This document shows positions 45,214 to 53,632 of a stretch of DNA of 64,000 bases, one piece after another. The position numbers were made by a program, and so were the translations under genes. Below the pieces are notes generated by a model that had not been told where the DNA came from, did no database searches, and worked only from the letters and a program-made list of their open reading frames with translations. Origin of the DNA: Roseateles sp. (GTDB taxonomy: Bacteria > Pseudomonadota > Gammaproteobacteria > Burkholderiales > Burkholderiaceae_C); contig JACDQM010000180.1 of the NCBI GenBank assembly GCA_015657635.1, positions 1 to 64,000 of the forward strand, given 5' to 3'. Numbering within the stretch: the first letter of the stretch is position 1; each line of letters begins with the position of its first letter.

Positions 45214-47394
45214 TCAGCGGACCGTCACGCGATCACTGACCACCTTGGGGGTAAGAAAAATCAACAGTTCGGTCTTGGTCGAGATCCGCGCCTTGTTCTT
45301 GAAGAGATTGCCCATGATGGGCACATCACCCAGCAAGGGCACCTTGGAGATGTCTTCGCGCTCGTCCTGCGTATAGATGCCACCGATCACGACGGTGCCG
45401 CCGTTCTCGACCAGCACCTGCGTCTTGACATGCTTGTTGTTGATCGCATAGCCCTGAGGCGTGAGCGTGCCGCGGCTGTCCTTGTTGACGTCCACGTCCA
45501 GAATCACATTGCCCTCCGGCGTGATCTGCGGCGTGACTTCAAGCTTCAGCACCGCCTTCTTGAACTGAATCGAGGTCGCGCCGCTAGAGGTGGCGACCTG
45601 GTAAGGCAGTTCCTCACCCTGCTCGATCAAGGCCTTGACCTGATCGGCTGTGATCACGCGCGGGCTGGACACGATCTTGCCCTTGCCATCGGCCTCCAGT
45701 GCGGACAGTTCCAGGTTCAGGAAGCGGTTGGCACCGGCGCTGAATAGCGACAGTGCGAACGAGGCCGCATTGGCGCCACCAAAGCTGTCCGACGACACAT
45801 TGGCCGGCAGGTTGACGAAGTTGCTGTTGGAGAAGCTCTGCGCCGGGCCTTGATTGGTCTGAGCACCGACCGCCGTCTGGTTGCCGCCAATCGTCACATA
45901 GCTGTTGCCGCCAACGTTGTAGCCCGGGATGCCGCCTTGCAGACCACGCAGGTCCTGCGAGCCCAGCTTGACACCCAGTGCGCGACCGAACTTGTCATCG
46001 GCCTCGACGATGCGGGCCTCGATCAGCACCTGGCGAACCGGGATGTCGATCTTGGCGATCATGGCCTGGATCTCTTCGAGCTTGGACGGAATGTCGGTGA
46101 CGAAGAGCTGGTTGGTCCGAGTCTCGAAGATGACGCTGCCACGGGTCGACAGGATGCGGGCACTGCCCTGCCCTGCGCCACCGCCGCTCTGGCCACTGGA
46201 TTGCCCTGTCAGCCCCTTGGCCACTTCCTCGGCCTTGGTGTAGTTCAGCTGGAAGGACTGGGTGCGCACCGGCTCAAGCTGGGCAATCTGGGCCTTGGCC
46301 TCCAGATCCATCTTCTCCTTGGCAGCCAATTCGTCCTTGGGCGCAATCCACAGCACATTGCCGTTCTTGCGCAGGCCCAGACCCTTGGCTTGCATGATGA
46401 TGTCAAGGGCCTGATCCCAGGGCACATCCTTCAAGCGCAGCGTGACACTGCCGGTGACCGTGTCACTGGTGACGACGTTGAAGTTGGTGAAGTCGGCGAT
46501 GACCTGCAGCAGGGCACGCACTTCGATGTTCTGGAAGTTCAGCGACAGCTTGTCGCCGGCAAAGCCCGGGCCTTGCGTCAGCTTATTCGGATCGACCTTC
46601 TGCGGGCGCACCTCCAGCACGAACTGGTTGTCGCTCTGGTAGGCGCTGTGCTCCCAGGCGCCCTTGGGCTCAACGACCATGCGCACGCGGTCGCCATTCT
46701 GCGAGGTAGAGATGGTCTGCACCGGGGTGCCGAAGTCCGTCACGTCCAGGCGGCGGCGCAGTTGCTCCGGCACGCTGGAGCGCAGGAACTCGACCACCAG
46801 GGCCTGGCCCTGCTGCTGGATGTCCACGCCGACCTGATTGCTGGGCAGATTGACGATCACCCGACCCGTGCCATCCTGGCCGCGACGGAAGTCAATGTCT
46901 TGCAACGCTTGCGGCGTGCGGTTCAGGCTCTGTGCAAAGTGCAGTGGCTCGCTGGCCGCCGCTGCTGCCGCCGCGGGCGCCGGTGCAGACTCCAGCACCA
47001 AGACCAGCGCCTTGTCCTGCAACTCGGCCCGGTAGCCCGACGCTGCGCGAAGGTTCAGCACGAGGCGAGTGCGCTCACCCGCCTGCGCAACATTGGCCGA
47101 GCGCAGATTGCCCTGGTTGATCTCGACCACGCTGCGCCCCATGGCATTGCTGACACCGGGCAGGTCGATCGCGATGCGCGGCGGTGTTTGCACCGTGAAG
47201 CCGCGCGGCAATTCGCTCAGCGATTCGCTGAGCTCGATGCGTACGACTTCTGCGCCCGCCTGCTGGACGCTGCTGATGGAGCGAATGCTGTTGTTCTGCG
47301 CCAGCGCGGAGGCGGAGCAAACAATCCCGAGGCCAAAGGCCCATGCCAAGGCGCGCCAGTGGCTCATCCGCGAAATCTCCTGGGTATGTTTCAT
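45214..47394 (-). CDS. pilQ: Type IV pilus secretin
   Basis: Outer-membrane pore for the pilus. The 726-residue protein has a signal peptide ending SASALAQ, two AMIN-type peptidoglycan-binding domains (about 30-270), an STN/N0 domain (KLSLNFQNIEVRALLQVIADFTNFNVV), an N1 domain (NQLFVTDIPSKLEEIQAMIAKIDIPVRQVLIEARIVE) and the secretin domain ending TKTELLIFLTPKVV. A Gly/Gln-rich insert (GQSSGQSGGGAGQGS) precedes N1. ATG 47394 overlaps the pilP stop (ATGA). Last of pilMNOPQ. Confidence 0.96.
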   Translation of the reverse strand: MKHTQEISRMSHWRALAWAFGLGIVCSASALAQNNSIRSISSVQQAGAEVVRIELSESLSELPRGFTVQTPPRIAIDLPGVSNAMGRSVVEINQGNLRSANVAQAGERTRLVLNLRAASGYRAELQDKALVLVLESAPAPAAAAAAASEPLHFAQSLNRTPQALQDIDFRRGQDGTGRVIVNLPSNQVGVDIQQQGQALVVEFLRSSVPEQLRRRLDVTDFGTPVQTISTSQNGDRVRMVVEPKGAWEHSAYQSDNQFVLEVRPQKVDPNKLTQGPGFAGDKLSLNFQNIEVRALLQVIADFTNFNVVTSDTVTGSVTLRLKDVPWDQALDIIMQAKGLGLRKNGNVLWIAPKDELAAKEKMDLEAKAQIAQLEPVRTQSFQLNYTKAEEVAKGLTGQSSGQSGGGAGQGSARILSTRGSVIFETRTNQLFVTDIPSKLEEIQAMIAKIDIPVRQVLIEARIVEADDKFGRALGVKLGSQDLRGLQGGIPGYNVGGNSYVTIGGNQTAVGAQTNQGPAQSFSNSNFVNLPANVSSDSFGGANAASFALSLFSAGANRFLNLELSALEADGKGKIVSSPRVITADQVKALIEQGEELPYQVATSSGATSIQFKKAVLKLEVTPQITPEGNVILDVDVNKDSRGTLTPQGYAINNKHVKTQVLVENGGTVVIGGIYTQDEREDISKVPLLGDVPIMGNLFKNKARISTKTELLIFLTPKVVSDRVTVR

Positions 47395-47942
47395 CGTCCC
47401 TTCTCCTGCAGCTGGAGGGTACTGGTGCGTTCTATCCATTCGCCCGCAGCGTCCTGGACGACTTCTCGCAAATTGATCTCGGTCTCGCTGATCTGGGTCA
47501 CCCGGCCGAAGTTCTGTCCGAGGTAGTCACCCGCCTTCACTTGATGCAGCAGGTTGTCCACTTTCAGCAGCGCAAAGCGCTTGCCTTGCCGGGTCAGGCT
47601 TCCGACCATCGACATGCTGTCCAGCGGGAAGGCTTCCAGAGGCTCGCGCCGCCGGCTCATCTCAGCGGTGAGCAGGGAGTTGGGCTGGGTGGCCTCCTGC
47701 TTGATCGCGACGCTCAACTTCTGGGCGCTAAAGGGATCAACGCCCGTGCCCGCTTCGTAGGCCTGCGGAAGAAACTTCTTGGGCGGTACCAGCGGCTGGG
47801 CTGTTGGGCGGGCCTGCTTGCGCTCCTGCTCCATCCATTGCTGGAGCTCGTCAAGATCGGCAGCGCAGCCGCTCAAACCGAGCGTCAGCACCACGAGCAG
47901 CAAGGGCGAAGCCCCGCGTTTGAGCAACATCGGCGCGCGCAT
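47391..47942 (-). CDS. pilP: Pilus assembly lipoprotein PilP
   Basis: Periplasmic lipoprotein linking the PilMNO inner-membrane complex to PilQ. The 183-residue protein has lipobox LGLSGC, a linker, and a C-terminal HR-like domain (SMVGSLTRQGKRFALLKVDN, VKAGDYLGQNFGRVTQISET) with REVVQDAAGEWIERTSTLQL at the end. ATG 47942 overlaps the pilO stop (TGATG). Confidence 0.94.
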   Translation of the reverse strand: MRAPMLLKRGASPLLLVVLTLGLSGCAADLDELQQWMEQERKQARPTAQPLVPPKKFLPQAYEAGTGVDPFSAQKLSVAIKQEATQPNSLLTAEMSRRREPLEAFPLDSMSMVGSLTRQGKRFALLKVDNLLHQVKAGDYLGQNFGRVTQISETEINLREVVQDAAGEWIERTSTLQLQEKGR

Positions 47943-48646
47943 CACTTCTTCGCTCCGGTCTTGTTGGCGGCCTTGGCTGCGGCCGCCTTCTGCTCAGCGA
48001 CTTCGTTGGCGTCCAGATAGCGGTAGGTCCTTGCGGTGGCTTCCATACTCAGTGCACCGGTGGCGGCATCCTTGCCCGTGGGGGCAACCACAACGATGTT
48101 GTGCAAGGTCACGATACGCGACAGGTTTGACACGTCTGCGGCAAAGGAGCCGACGTCGTGGTACCGGCCCGACACGCGCAGCGCGATCGGCAGCTCGGCG
48201 TAGAAGTCCTTCACCACCACCTGACCCGGCCGGAACAGCTCGAACTGAAGTCCTCGGCCCAGGCCGGCCTGGTTGATATCGGACAGCAAGGCGTCCATCT
48301 CAGCCTTGCCAGGCAACTGCTTCTCAAGCTGGGTGACGTATTCCTCGACCTGGCTCTTTTGCTTGCGCAACTCAGGCAGGTTGACGGCCTGCGCCAGCTT
48401 CAGTCGGTAGTCTTCCTTGAGCCTCGGCTCTTTCTCGCGCTCAGCATCCAACCCGCTTTGCACATCAGAAAGCAGCCCCAGCCAGCCCAGCACCAGCACC
48501 AGCAACGCGACTGCGGTGAAGGCGGCCAGCTTGGGCAGCAAAGGCCATTGGCCCGGCTCGTTCGGGTTCAGTCCACGGAACTGATCGGCAACGCCCTCAA
48601 ACCAGGCATTCAGATCGAACTTGATCGATAGTGACTTGCTAGCCAT
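47942..48646 (-). CDS. pilO: Pilus alignment protein PilO
   Basis: Inner-membrane protein that dimerises with PilN. The 234-residue protein has one membrane helix (LAAFTAVALLVLVLGWLGLL), a coiled-coil (KLAQAVNLPELRKQKSQVEEYVTQLEKQLP) and a ferredoxin-like domain (QAGLGRGLQFELFRPGQ, LPIALRVSGRYHDVGSFAADVS). The C-terminal tail is Ala/Lys-rich. ATG 48646 begins MASKSLSIKFDLNAW. It starts 7 nt after pilN. Confidence 0.95.
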   Translation of the reverse strand: MASKSLSIKFDLNAWFEGVADQFRGLNPNEPGQWPLLPKLAAFTAVALLVLVLGWLGLLSDVQSGLDAEREKEPRLKEDYRLKLAQAVNLPELRKQKSQVEEYVTQLEKQLPGKAEMDALLSDINQAGLGRGLQFELFRPGQVVVKDFYAELPIALRVSGRYHDVGSFAADVSNLSRIVTLHNIVVVAPTGKDAATGALSMEATARTYRYLDANEVAEQKAAAAKAANKTGAKK

Positions 48647-48653
48647 GGTTGCT

Positions 48654-49256
48654 TCAGACCTTTCTGCCGGCCGGCGCACTGGCTGGCGCTTCGCGCTGCG
48701 GTGTCTTGATCGACACCTTGGCCGAAAACTCGAACAGCCGCTTCTGGTCGCGGCCGCTGGTCGTCAGGTTGGCAAGCTTGATTTCGACCAGATCGGGACG
48801 ATCCAGCCATTCAGAGTTGCGCGAGGCGTTGCGCAGGAACTCGGAGACGCGCTCTTGCGTCTGCGCGATGCCGGTCACGGTCACCACCTTGTCGGCTTGC
48901 CGGATGCTGGTCAGGTAAACGCCTTCGGGCGTGTGGCGCGCCAGTTCGTTCAGCAGTTGGACCGGCGTGTTGCGATCGGTCTGCAGATCCTCGACAGCAC
49001 GCTGCCGTGACTTCAGGGCCTCGATCTCGGCACGCAGGTTGGCGATGTCCTTGATCTGCGCCTCCAGGCGACCGATCTCGATGCCGAGGTAGTCATTGCG
49101 CGAGCGCTGCTCGGTGGTGAGGTGGCCCAAGGTCATGTACGCCGCACCCACCAAGCCGGCACCGACCAGCGCCGAAAACGCGACGCCAACGAAGAAGGCC
49201 TGCTTGCGACGCTTACGCTTCTCTTCGCGGTGGGGCAGAAGGTTGATCAGAATCAC
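48654..49256 (-). CDS. pilN: Pilus alignment protein PilN
   Basis: Inner-membrane partner of PilM and PilO. The N-terminal INLLPHREEKRKRRK is the cytoplasmic segment that docks on PilM. A membrane helix, a coiled-coil (RLEAQIKDIANLRAEIEALKS) and a periplasmic domain follow. The start is a GTG at 49256 overlapping the pilM stop (GTGA), giving MILINLLP. Length is 200 residues. Confidence 0.95.
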   Translation of the reverse strand: MILINLLPHREEKRKRRKQAFFVGVAFSALVGAGLVGAAYMTLGHLTTEQRSRNDYLGIEIGRLEAQIKDIANLRAEIEALKSRQRAVEDLQTDRNTPVQLLNELARHTPEGVYLTSIRQADKVVTVTGIAQTQERVSEFLRNASRNSEWLDRPDLVEIKLANLTTSGRDQKRLFEFSAKVSIKTPQREAPASAPAGRKV

Positions 49257-50332
49257 TGGAAGAACCTCCGCATGGCCAGACCGCAGGCGGTCAGATAGGC
49301 CGGAGCCTCACGCCTGAGCTTGGGTTCTCGAACTGCGGAGCCCAGCGTCATGTTCTCGAAGGGGTTCACGACCATGCAGGCAAAACCCGTGAGTTCAGTG
49401 ACCCGCTCCTTGAGCCCCGGCAGGGTTGCCGTGCCGCCAGCCAGCATCACGTAATGCACCTTGTGGTGCGGCGTGCTGGTGAAGAAATACTGCAGCGCGC
49501 GGCCGATCTCCTGTGACAGGCTGTCGACGAAGGGGTTCAGCACCGCCGTCTCGTAGTCCTCAGGCAGGTCGTTGGCCAGCTTCTTCTGCTCGGCTTCTTC
49601 GAAGCTGAAGCCGTACTGCCGCGAAATCAGCTGGGTCAGCTGCGAGCCGCCGAACGCCTGGTCGCGGTCATAGAGCATCTCGTCGTCACGCAGCACCTTC
49701 AGGCTGGTCGTGTCGGCGCCGATCTCAAACAAGGCCACCAGCGCATCCTTGCCCTCGTTGGGCAGGTTGCCAATCAGACGCCCCATCGCCAGGCGTGAGG
49801 CGTGCGACTCGATGTCCAGCACCACGGGGTGCAGGCCGGCCGCTTCAGCCAGGCCCTGGCGGTCCTGCACACGATCTTTGCGGGACGCGGCGATCAAGAC
49901 TTCGACATCGCCCACCGAGGTCGGGCTGGGCCCGATCACGCAGAAGTCCAGGCTCACCTCGTCGAGCGAGAAGGGGATGTATTGATTGGCCTCGGCTTCA
50001 ACCTGGATCTCAAGCTCTTCGTCGCGCAGCCCCGCGGGCAGCATGATGCGCTTGGTGATCACGGCGGACTGCGGCATCGCCAGCACCGCATCGCGGGTGC
50101 GAGCGCCGCTTCGGGCCACACAACGCCGCACAGCGTCGGCGACCTCGTCGAACTTCTCGATCTGCCCGTCAGTAATCCAGCCCTTCTCGAACGACTCCAT
50201 CGCGAAGCGCTCGAGCACCATCTCGCCATTCTTGGATTGACTCAGCTCCACCAGCTTGACACTGGATGAACTGATATCCAGGCCAATCATGGGCGGATGC
50301 TTGCGACCCAGCAGTACGTCAAGTATTCCCAT
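49253..50332 (-). CDS. pilM: Actin-like pilus assembly protein PilM
   Basis: Cytoplasmic actin-fold protein that binds the PilN tail and ATP. The 359-residue protein has the phosphate-1 motif MIGLDISSSSVKLVELS, SLDFCVIGP, the phosphate-2 region LFEIGADTTSLKVL and the adenosine motif VMLAGGTATLPGLKERV. First gene of pilMNOPQ, divergent from mrcA as usual in this group. Confidence 0.96.
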   Translation of the reverse strand: MGILDVLLGRKHPPMIGLDISSSSVKLVELSQSKNGEMVLERFAMESFEKGWITDGQIEKFDEVADAVRRCVARSGARTRDAVLAMPQSAVITKRIMLPAGLRDEELEIQVEAEANQYIPFSLDEVSLDFCVIGPSPTSVGDVEVLIAASRKDRVQDRQGLAEAAGLHPVVLDIESHASRLAMGRLIGNLPNEGKDALVALFEIGADTTSLKVLRDDEMLYDRDQAFGGSQLTQLISRQYGFSFEEAEQKKLANDLPEDYETAVLNPFVDSLSQEIGRALQYFFTSTPHHKVHYVMLAGGTATLPGLKERVTELTGFACMVVNPFENMTLGSAVREPKLRREAPAYLTACGLAMRRFFQ

Positions 50333-50372
50333 GACGCGAATCCCCCAACGCGCGTTTCAAGGCGCCGGACTA

Positions 50373-50401
50373 TTAATAAGTTACTTGAATGCTAGCAGCA
50401 A
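50373..50401 (-). promoter_or_regulatory. Sigma-70-like promoter for pilMNOPQ
   Basis: On the minus strand TTGCTG (50401-50396) and TATTAA (50378-50373) have a 17-nt spacer; the -10 is 41 nt before the pilM ATG. Confidence 0.5.
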
Positions 50402-50543
50402 AGCCTTTGACAGCCAAAGGAAAACCGGTCACAGCAGGTAACACCACGTTGCGAAACATACACGCAAGCTGACACGCCAAAGGGCGGAAAAACAGGGCCA
50501 TTCCAGACTTGAGCCCAACTCAGGTGACAGCGCGGCAGCTTCC

Positions 50544-50549
50544 TATAAT
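50544..50549 (+). promoter_or_regulatory. -10 box TATAAT for mrcA
   Basis: A perfect TATAAT lies 23 nt upstream of the mrcA ATG, in the divergent gap. The only -35-like match, GTGACA (50524-50529), is too close (14 nt), so the promoter is only half-supported. Confidence 0.4.
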
Positions 50550-50572
50550 CCGCCCACCCCAATCGGAGGCCC

Positions 50573-52984
50573 ATGAGCGACGCCAAGAAGAAGTCCCCGC
50601 AGGGATCTGAACGACCCGACGCCAAGCCCGCAACCGGACGATCCATCGCCAGCCATCTTCAGCGCGTGCTGGCCTGGCTGCTGGGCCTGTGTGCGGCCGC
50701 CGTACTGAGCGTGGCGCTGCTGCTCGGGCTGGCGCTGGCCATGGCCTACCCGAATCTGCCGGACATCAGCGGGCTCACCGACTACCGGCCCAAGCTGCCG
50801 ATGCGCATCCTCTCCAGCGAGGGTGTGCTGCTGGGCGAGTTTGGCGAGGAGCGCCGCAACTACCTGACCATCGGGCAGATCCCGCAGGTCATGCAGGATG
50901 CGGTGCTCGCCATCGAAGACTCCCGTTTCTATCAGCACGGCGGCGTTGACTACCTCGGGGTGATCCGGGCTGGCCTGGCCAATGTGGCGGAGTCGCGCAG
51001 CCAGGGCGCATCGACCATCACCATGCAGGTGGCGCGCAACTTCTATCTCTCCACCGAGAAGACGCTGACGCGCAAGATCTACGAGATCCTGCTGGCCCTG
51101 AAGATCGAGAACGCGCTGTCCAAGCGCAAGATTCTCGAGATCTACATGAACCAGATCTTCCTGGGTCACCGCGCCTATGGCTTCGCCGCGGCCAGCGAAA
51201 TCTATTTCGGCAAGCCGCTCAAGGACATCTCCATCGCTGAGGCGGCCATGCTGGCCGGCCTGCCCAAGGCACCTTCGGCCTACAACCCGATCAACAACCC
51301 GCGCCGGGCCAATCTGCGCCAGCAGTACATCATCGACCGCATGCTGGACAACGGCTACATCACCGAAGAGCAGCACGAGGCGGCCAAGGCTGAAGTACTG
51401 CGCTACCGGCGCGTCAATGAAAACTCGGCGCATGCCGAGTTCCTGGCCGAAGCGGCGCGGCAGCTGATCTTCACGCAGTACGGCGACGAGGCCTATACGC
51501 GCGGCCTGAACGTCTACCTGACCGTGCATGCAGACGAACAGAACGTGGCCTACCGCGCGCTACGCCGCGGCCTGCTCGACTACGAGCAGCGCCAGTTCTA
51601 CCGCGGCCCGGAAGCCTATGTCGACCTGCCCAAGGATCCCAAGGCCCTGGATGCGCGCATCGCCGAAGCCCTGGCCGACCACCCGGCCAACGACGAGTTG
51701 CTGGCGGCCGTGGTGCTGGAAGCCGATGCCAAGAAAGTGGTGGTCGCCCTGCAGAGCGGCGAGACAGCGACCGTCGTTGGCGAAGGCCTGAAGCCGGTCG
51801 CCTCAGGCCTGGCCGAGCGTGGCAATCCCAAGATCCAGATCCGCCGCGGTGCGGTCGTGCGCGTGCTCAAGACCACACGCACCGTGCGCGAAGGCGGCAA
51901 GGACATCAGCAAGGAGGTCTGGACCCTGACCCAGCTGCCCGAGGTCGAAGGCGCCTTCGTCGCGATCGACCCCCGCAACGGAGACTTGCGTGCCATGGTC
52001 GGCGGTTTCGACTTCGCGAAGAACAAGTTCAACCACGTCACCCAGGCCTGGCGCCAGCCGGGCTCCAGCTTCAAGCCCTTCATCTACTCGGCCGCGCTGG
52101 AGCGCGGCTTCACGCCGACGACCGTGGTCAACGATGCGCCGCTGTTCTTCAGCGCCGCGACCACCGGCAGCCAGCCCTGGGAGCCCAAGAACTACGACGG
52201 CACCTTCGAAGGCGCGATGCCGCTGCGCACCGCCCTGGCCAAGTCGAAGAACATGGTCTCGATCCGGGTGCTGCAGTCGGTCGGCACCGACTTCGCGCAG
52301 GAGTGGATCTCGCGTTTCGGCTTCGAGGCGGAGAAGCACCCGCCCTACCTGACGATGGCGCTGGGTGCCGGTTCGGTGACGCCGATGCAGATGGCACAGG
52401 CCTACTCGGTATTTGCCAACGGCGGCTATCAGATCGCGCCGCGCCTGATCTCGCGCGTGACCGACAACCAGGGACGCCTGCTCTACCAGGCTGCGCCTGT
52501 ACAGATCGACGAGAGCCAGCGCGTCATCGAGGCGCGCAACGCCTTCCTGATGAACAGCCTGCTGCAGGAAGTGACACGCAGCGGCACCGCTGCCAAGGCT
52601 CAAGGTCAGCTCAAGCGCCCTGACCTCTATGGCAAGACCGGCACCACCAATGACTCGATGGACGCCTGGTTCGCCGGCTATCAGCGCGAGATGGTGGCGG
52701 TGGTCTGGATTGGCTACGACCAGCCGCGCAAGCTGGGCAGTCGCGAAACCGGTGGAGGCCTGTCCCTGCCGGTGTGGATCGAGTTCATGCGCCACGCGCT
52801 GCGCGATGTCGCAGTCAGCGAGTATGAGCCGCCCGAAGGGATCGTGCGCCGAGGCAACGACTGGTACTACGACGAGTACTCGGGCAATGAAGGCGTGCGC
52901 AAGCTGAACGACGATGCCGCACAAGTGCCGCAGAACGCCAGCGAGGACGAGAAGAAGAGCATCCTCGACCTATTCAAGCGCTGA
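50573..52984 (+). CDS. mrcA: Penicillin-binding protein 1A (bifunctional)
   Basis: Polymerises and cross-links peptidoglycan. The 803-residue protein has a cytoplasmic tail and one membrane anchor (about 32-58). The glycosyltransferase domain has catalytic Glu115 in AIEDSRFYQHGGVD, GASTITMQVARNFYLS and RKILEIYMNQIFLGHRAYG. An OB-like insert follows, then the transpeptidase domain with SxxK in QPGSSFKPFIYSAAL (near residue 498), SKN in LAKSKNMVSIRVL, and KTGTTNDSMDAWFAGY (near 688). Divergent from pilMNOPQ. The C-terminal tail is acidic then Lys-rich. Confidence 0.97.
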   Translation: MSDAKKKSPQGSERPDAKPATGRSIASHLQRVLAWLLGLCAAAVLSVALLLGLALAMAYPNLPDISGLTDYRPKLPMRILSSEGVLLGEFGEERRNYLTIGQIPQVMQDAVLAIEDSRFYQHGGVDYLGVIRAGLANVAESRSQGASTITMQVARNFYLSTEKTLTRKIYEILLALKIENALSKRKILEIYMNQIFLGHRAYGFAAASEIYFGKPLKDISIAEAAMLAGLPKAPSAYNPINNPRRANLRQQYIIDRMLDNGYITEEQHEAAKAEVLRYRRVNENSAHAEFLAEAARQLIFTQYGDEAYTRGLNVYLTVHADEQNVAYRALRRGLLDYEQRQFYRGPEAYVDLPKDPKALDARIAEALADHPANDELLAAVVLEADAKKVVVALQSGETATVVGEGLKPVASGLAERGNPKIQIRRGAVVRVLKTTRTVREGGKDISKEVWTLTQLPEVEGAFVAIDPRNGDLRAMVGGFDFAKNKFNHVTQAWRQPGSSFKPFIYSAALERGFTPTTVVNDAPLFFSAATTGSQPWEPKNYDGTFEGAMPLRTALAKSKNMVSIRVLQSVGTDFAQEWISRFGFEAEKHPPYLTMALGAGSVTPMQMAQAYSVFANGGYQIAPRLISRVTDNQGRLLYQAAPVQIDESQRVIEARNAFLMNSLLQEVTRSGTAAKAQGQLKRPDLYGKTGTTNDSMDAWFAGYQREMVAVVWIGYDQPRKLGSRETGGGLSLPVWIEFMRHALRDVAVSEYEPPEGIVRRGNDWYYDEYSGNEGVRKLNDDAAQVPQNASEDEKKSILDLFKR

Positions 52985-52987
52985 GCG

Positions 52988-53011
52988 CGAACGGCGCCCG
53001 GGCGCCGTTCG
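52988..53011. terminator. Palindromic hairpin between mrcA and cyaY
   Basis: A fully palindromic 24-nt sequence (arms CGAACGGCGCC and GGCGCCGTTCG) lies 3 nt after the mrcA stop and 22 nt past the end of convergent cyaY. It is very stable and symmetric but has no T-run. Bidirectional termination is plausible. Confidence 0.5.
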
Positions 53012-53033
53012 TCTGCAACTGCTATCCAGCCGA

Positions 53034-53387
53034 TCAGGCGGCGGAGAAGGCCAAGGGCTTGCCGGCCTGCTCGCTGGCCAGCTTGGACAACAGGGCGAAG
53101 AACTCGCGCCCTTCCCGCTCCAGCCAGAGACCGTCGACAAAGCGGAAATGGAAGCCACCCGCGCGGGCGGCCATCCAGAGCTCCTGCAGAGGCGGCTGCG
53201 CGTTGAGCACGATCTTGCTGCCGTTCGGCAACGCCAGCTCCAGCAGGCCGCCGGTTCGGTGCGTGTCGATGTCGATCACATCCGTATCCAGCCAGGCATC
53301 GACCTGTGCCTCAACTCGAGCCAGCGTCGCGTGGACCCGTGCCAGATAGTCGGCATCACTGAGTGGCGTTGCGGCAGGAGCGGTCAT
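53034..53387 (-). CDS. cyaY: Iron donor protein CyaY (frataxin)
   Basis: Frataxin homologue that modulates iron-sulfur cluster assembly. The 117-residue protein has an acidic first helix (LSDADYLARVHATLARVEAQVDAW), VIDIDTHRTGGLLELALPNGSKIVLNAQPPLQELWMA and GGFHFRFVDGLWLE, the frataxin beta-sheet. Start ATG 53387 shares its bases with the divergent lptM start. An upstream 59-codon extension runs through lptM antisense and was rejected. Confidence 0.94.
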   Translation of the reverse strand: MTAPAATPLSDADYLARVHATLARVEAQVDAWLDTDVIDIDTHRTGGLLELALPNGSKIVLNAQPPLQELWMAARAGGFHFRFVDGLWLEREGREFFALLSKLASEQAGKPLAFSAA

Positions 53388-53607
53388 GGCCGATAAACTT
53401 CCGGAGATGGAAAACACACAAGCCCGAAGTGTATGCGGCCCCACCAAGGCCGCCCTGCGAACAAGGACAAGCCGCAGCATCGCCCTGGCGCTGATGCTGA
53501 CGGCAATGCTGAGCGGCTGCGGCCAGAAAGGCCCTCTGACACTGCCCAAGGACGCTGCCGCCAAGCCAGCGGGCAGCGCCAGCAGCCCGGCAACTCAGCG
53601 ACCCTGA
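53386..53607 (+). CDS. lptM: Small lipoprotein LptM (YifL-like)
   Basis: Small lipoprotein that assists LptD maturation in E. coli. The core LALMLTAMLSGCGQKGPLTLPK is diagnostic: lipobox SGC followed by GQKGPL. The tail is Ala/Ser/Pro-rich. ATG 53386 has AGGAG upstream (73 residues); ATG 53407 is possible and gives a more usual leader. In many proteobacteria lysA follows lptM; here the convergent peptide-transporter operon follows. Confidence 0.82.
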   Translation: MADKLPEMENTQARSVCGPTKAALRTRTSRSIALALMLTAMLSGCGQKGPLTLPKDAAAKPAGSASSPATQRP

Positions 53608-53632
53608 CTGGACGCTCGCGGACAGGGGCCCT

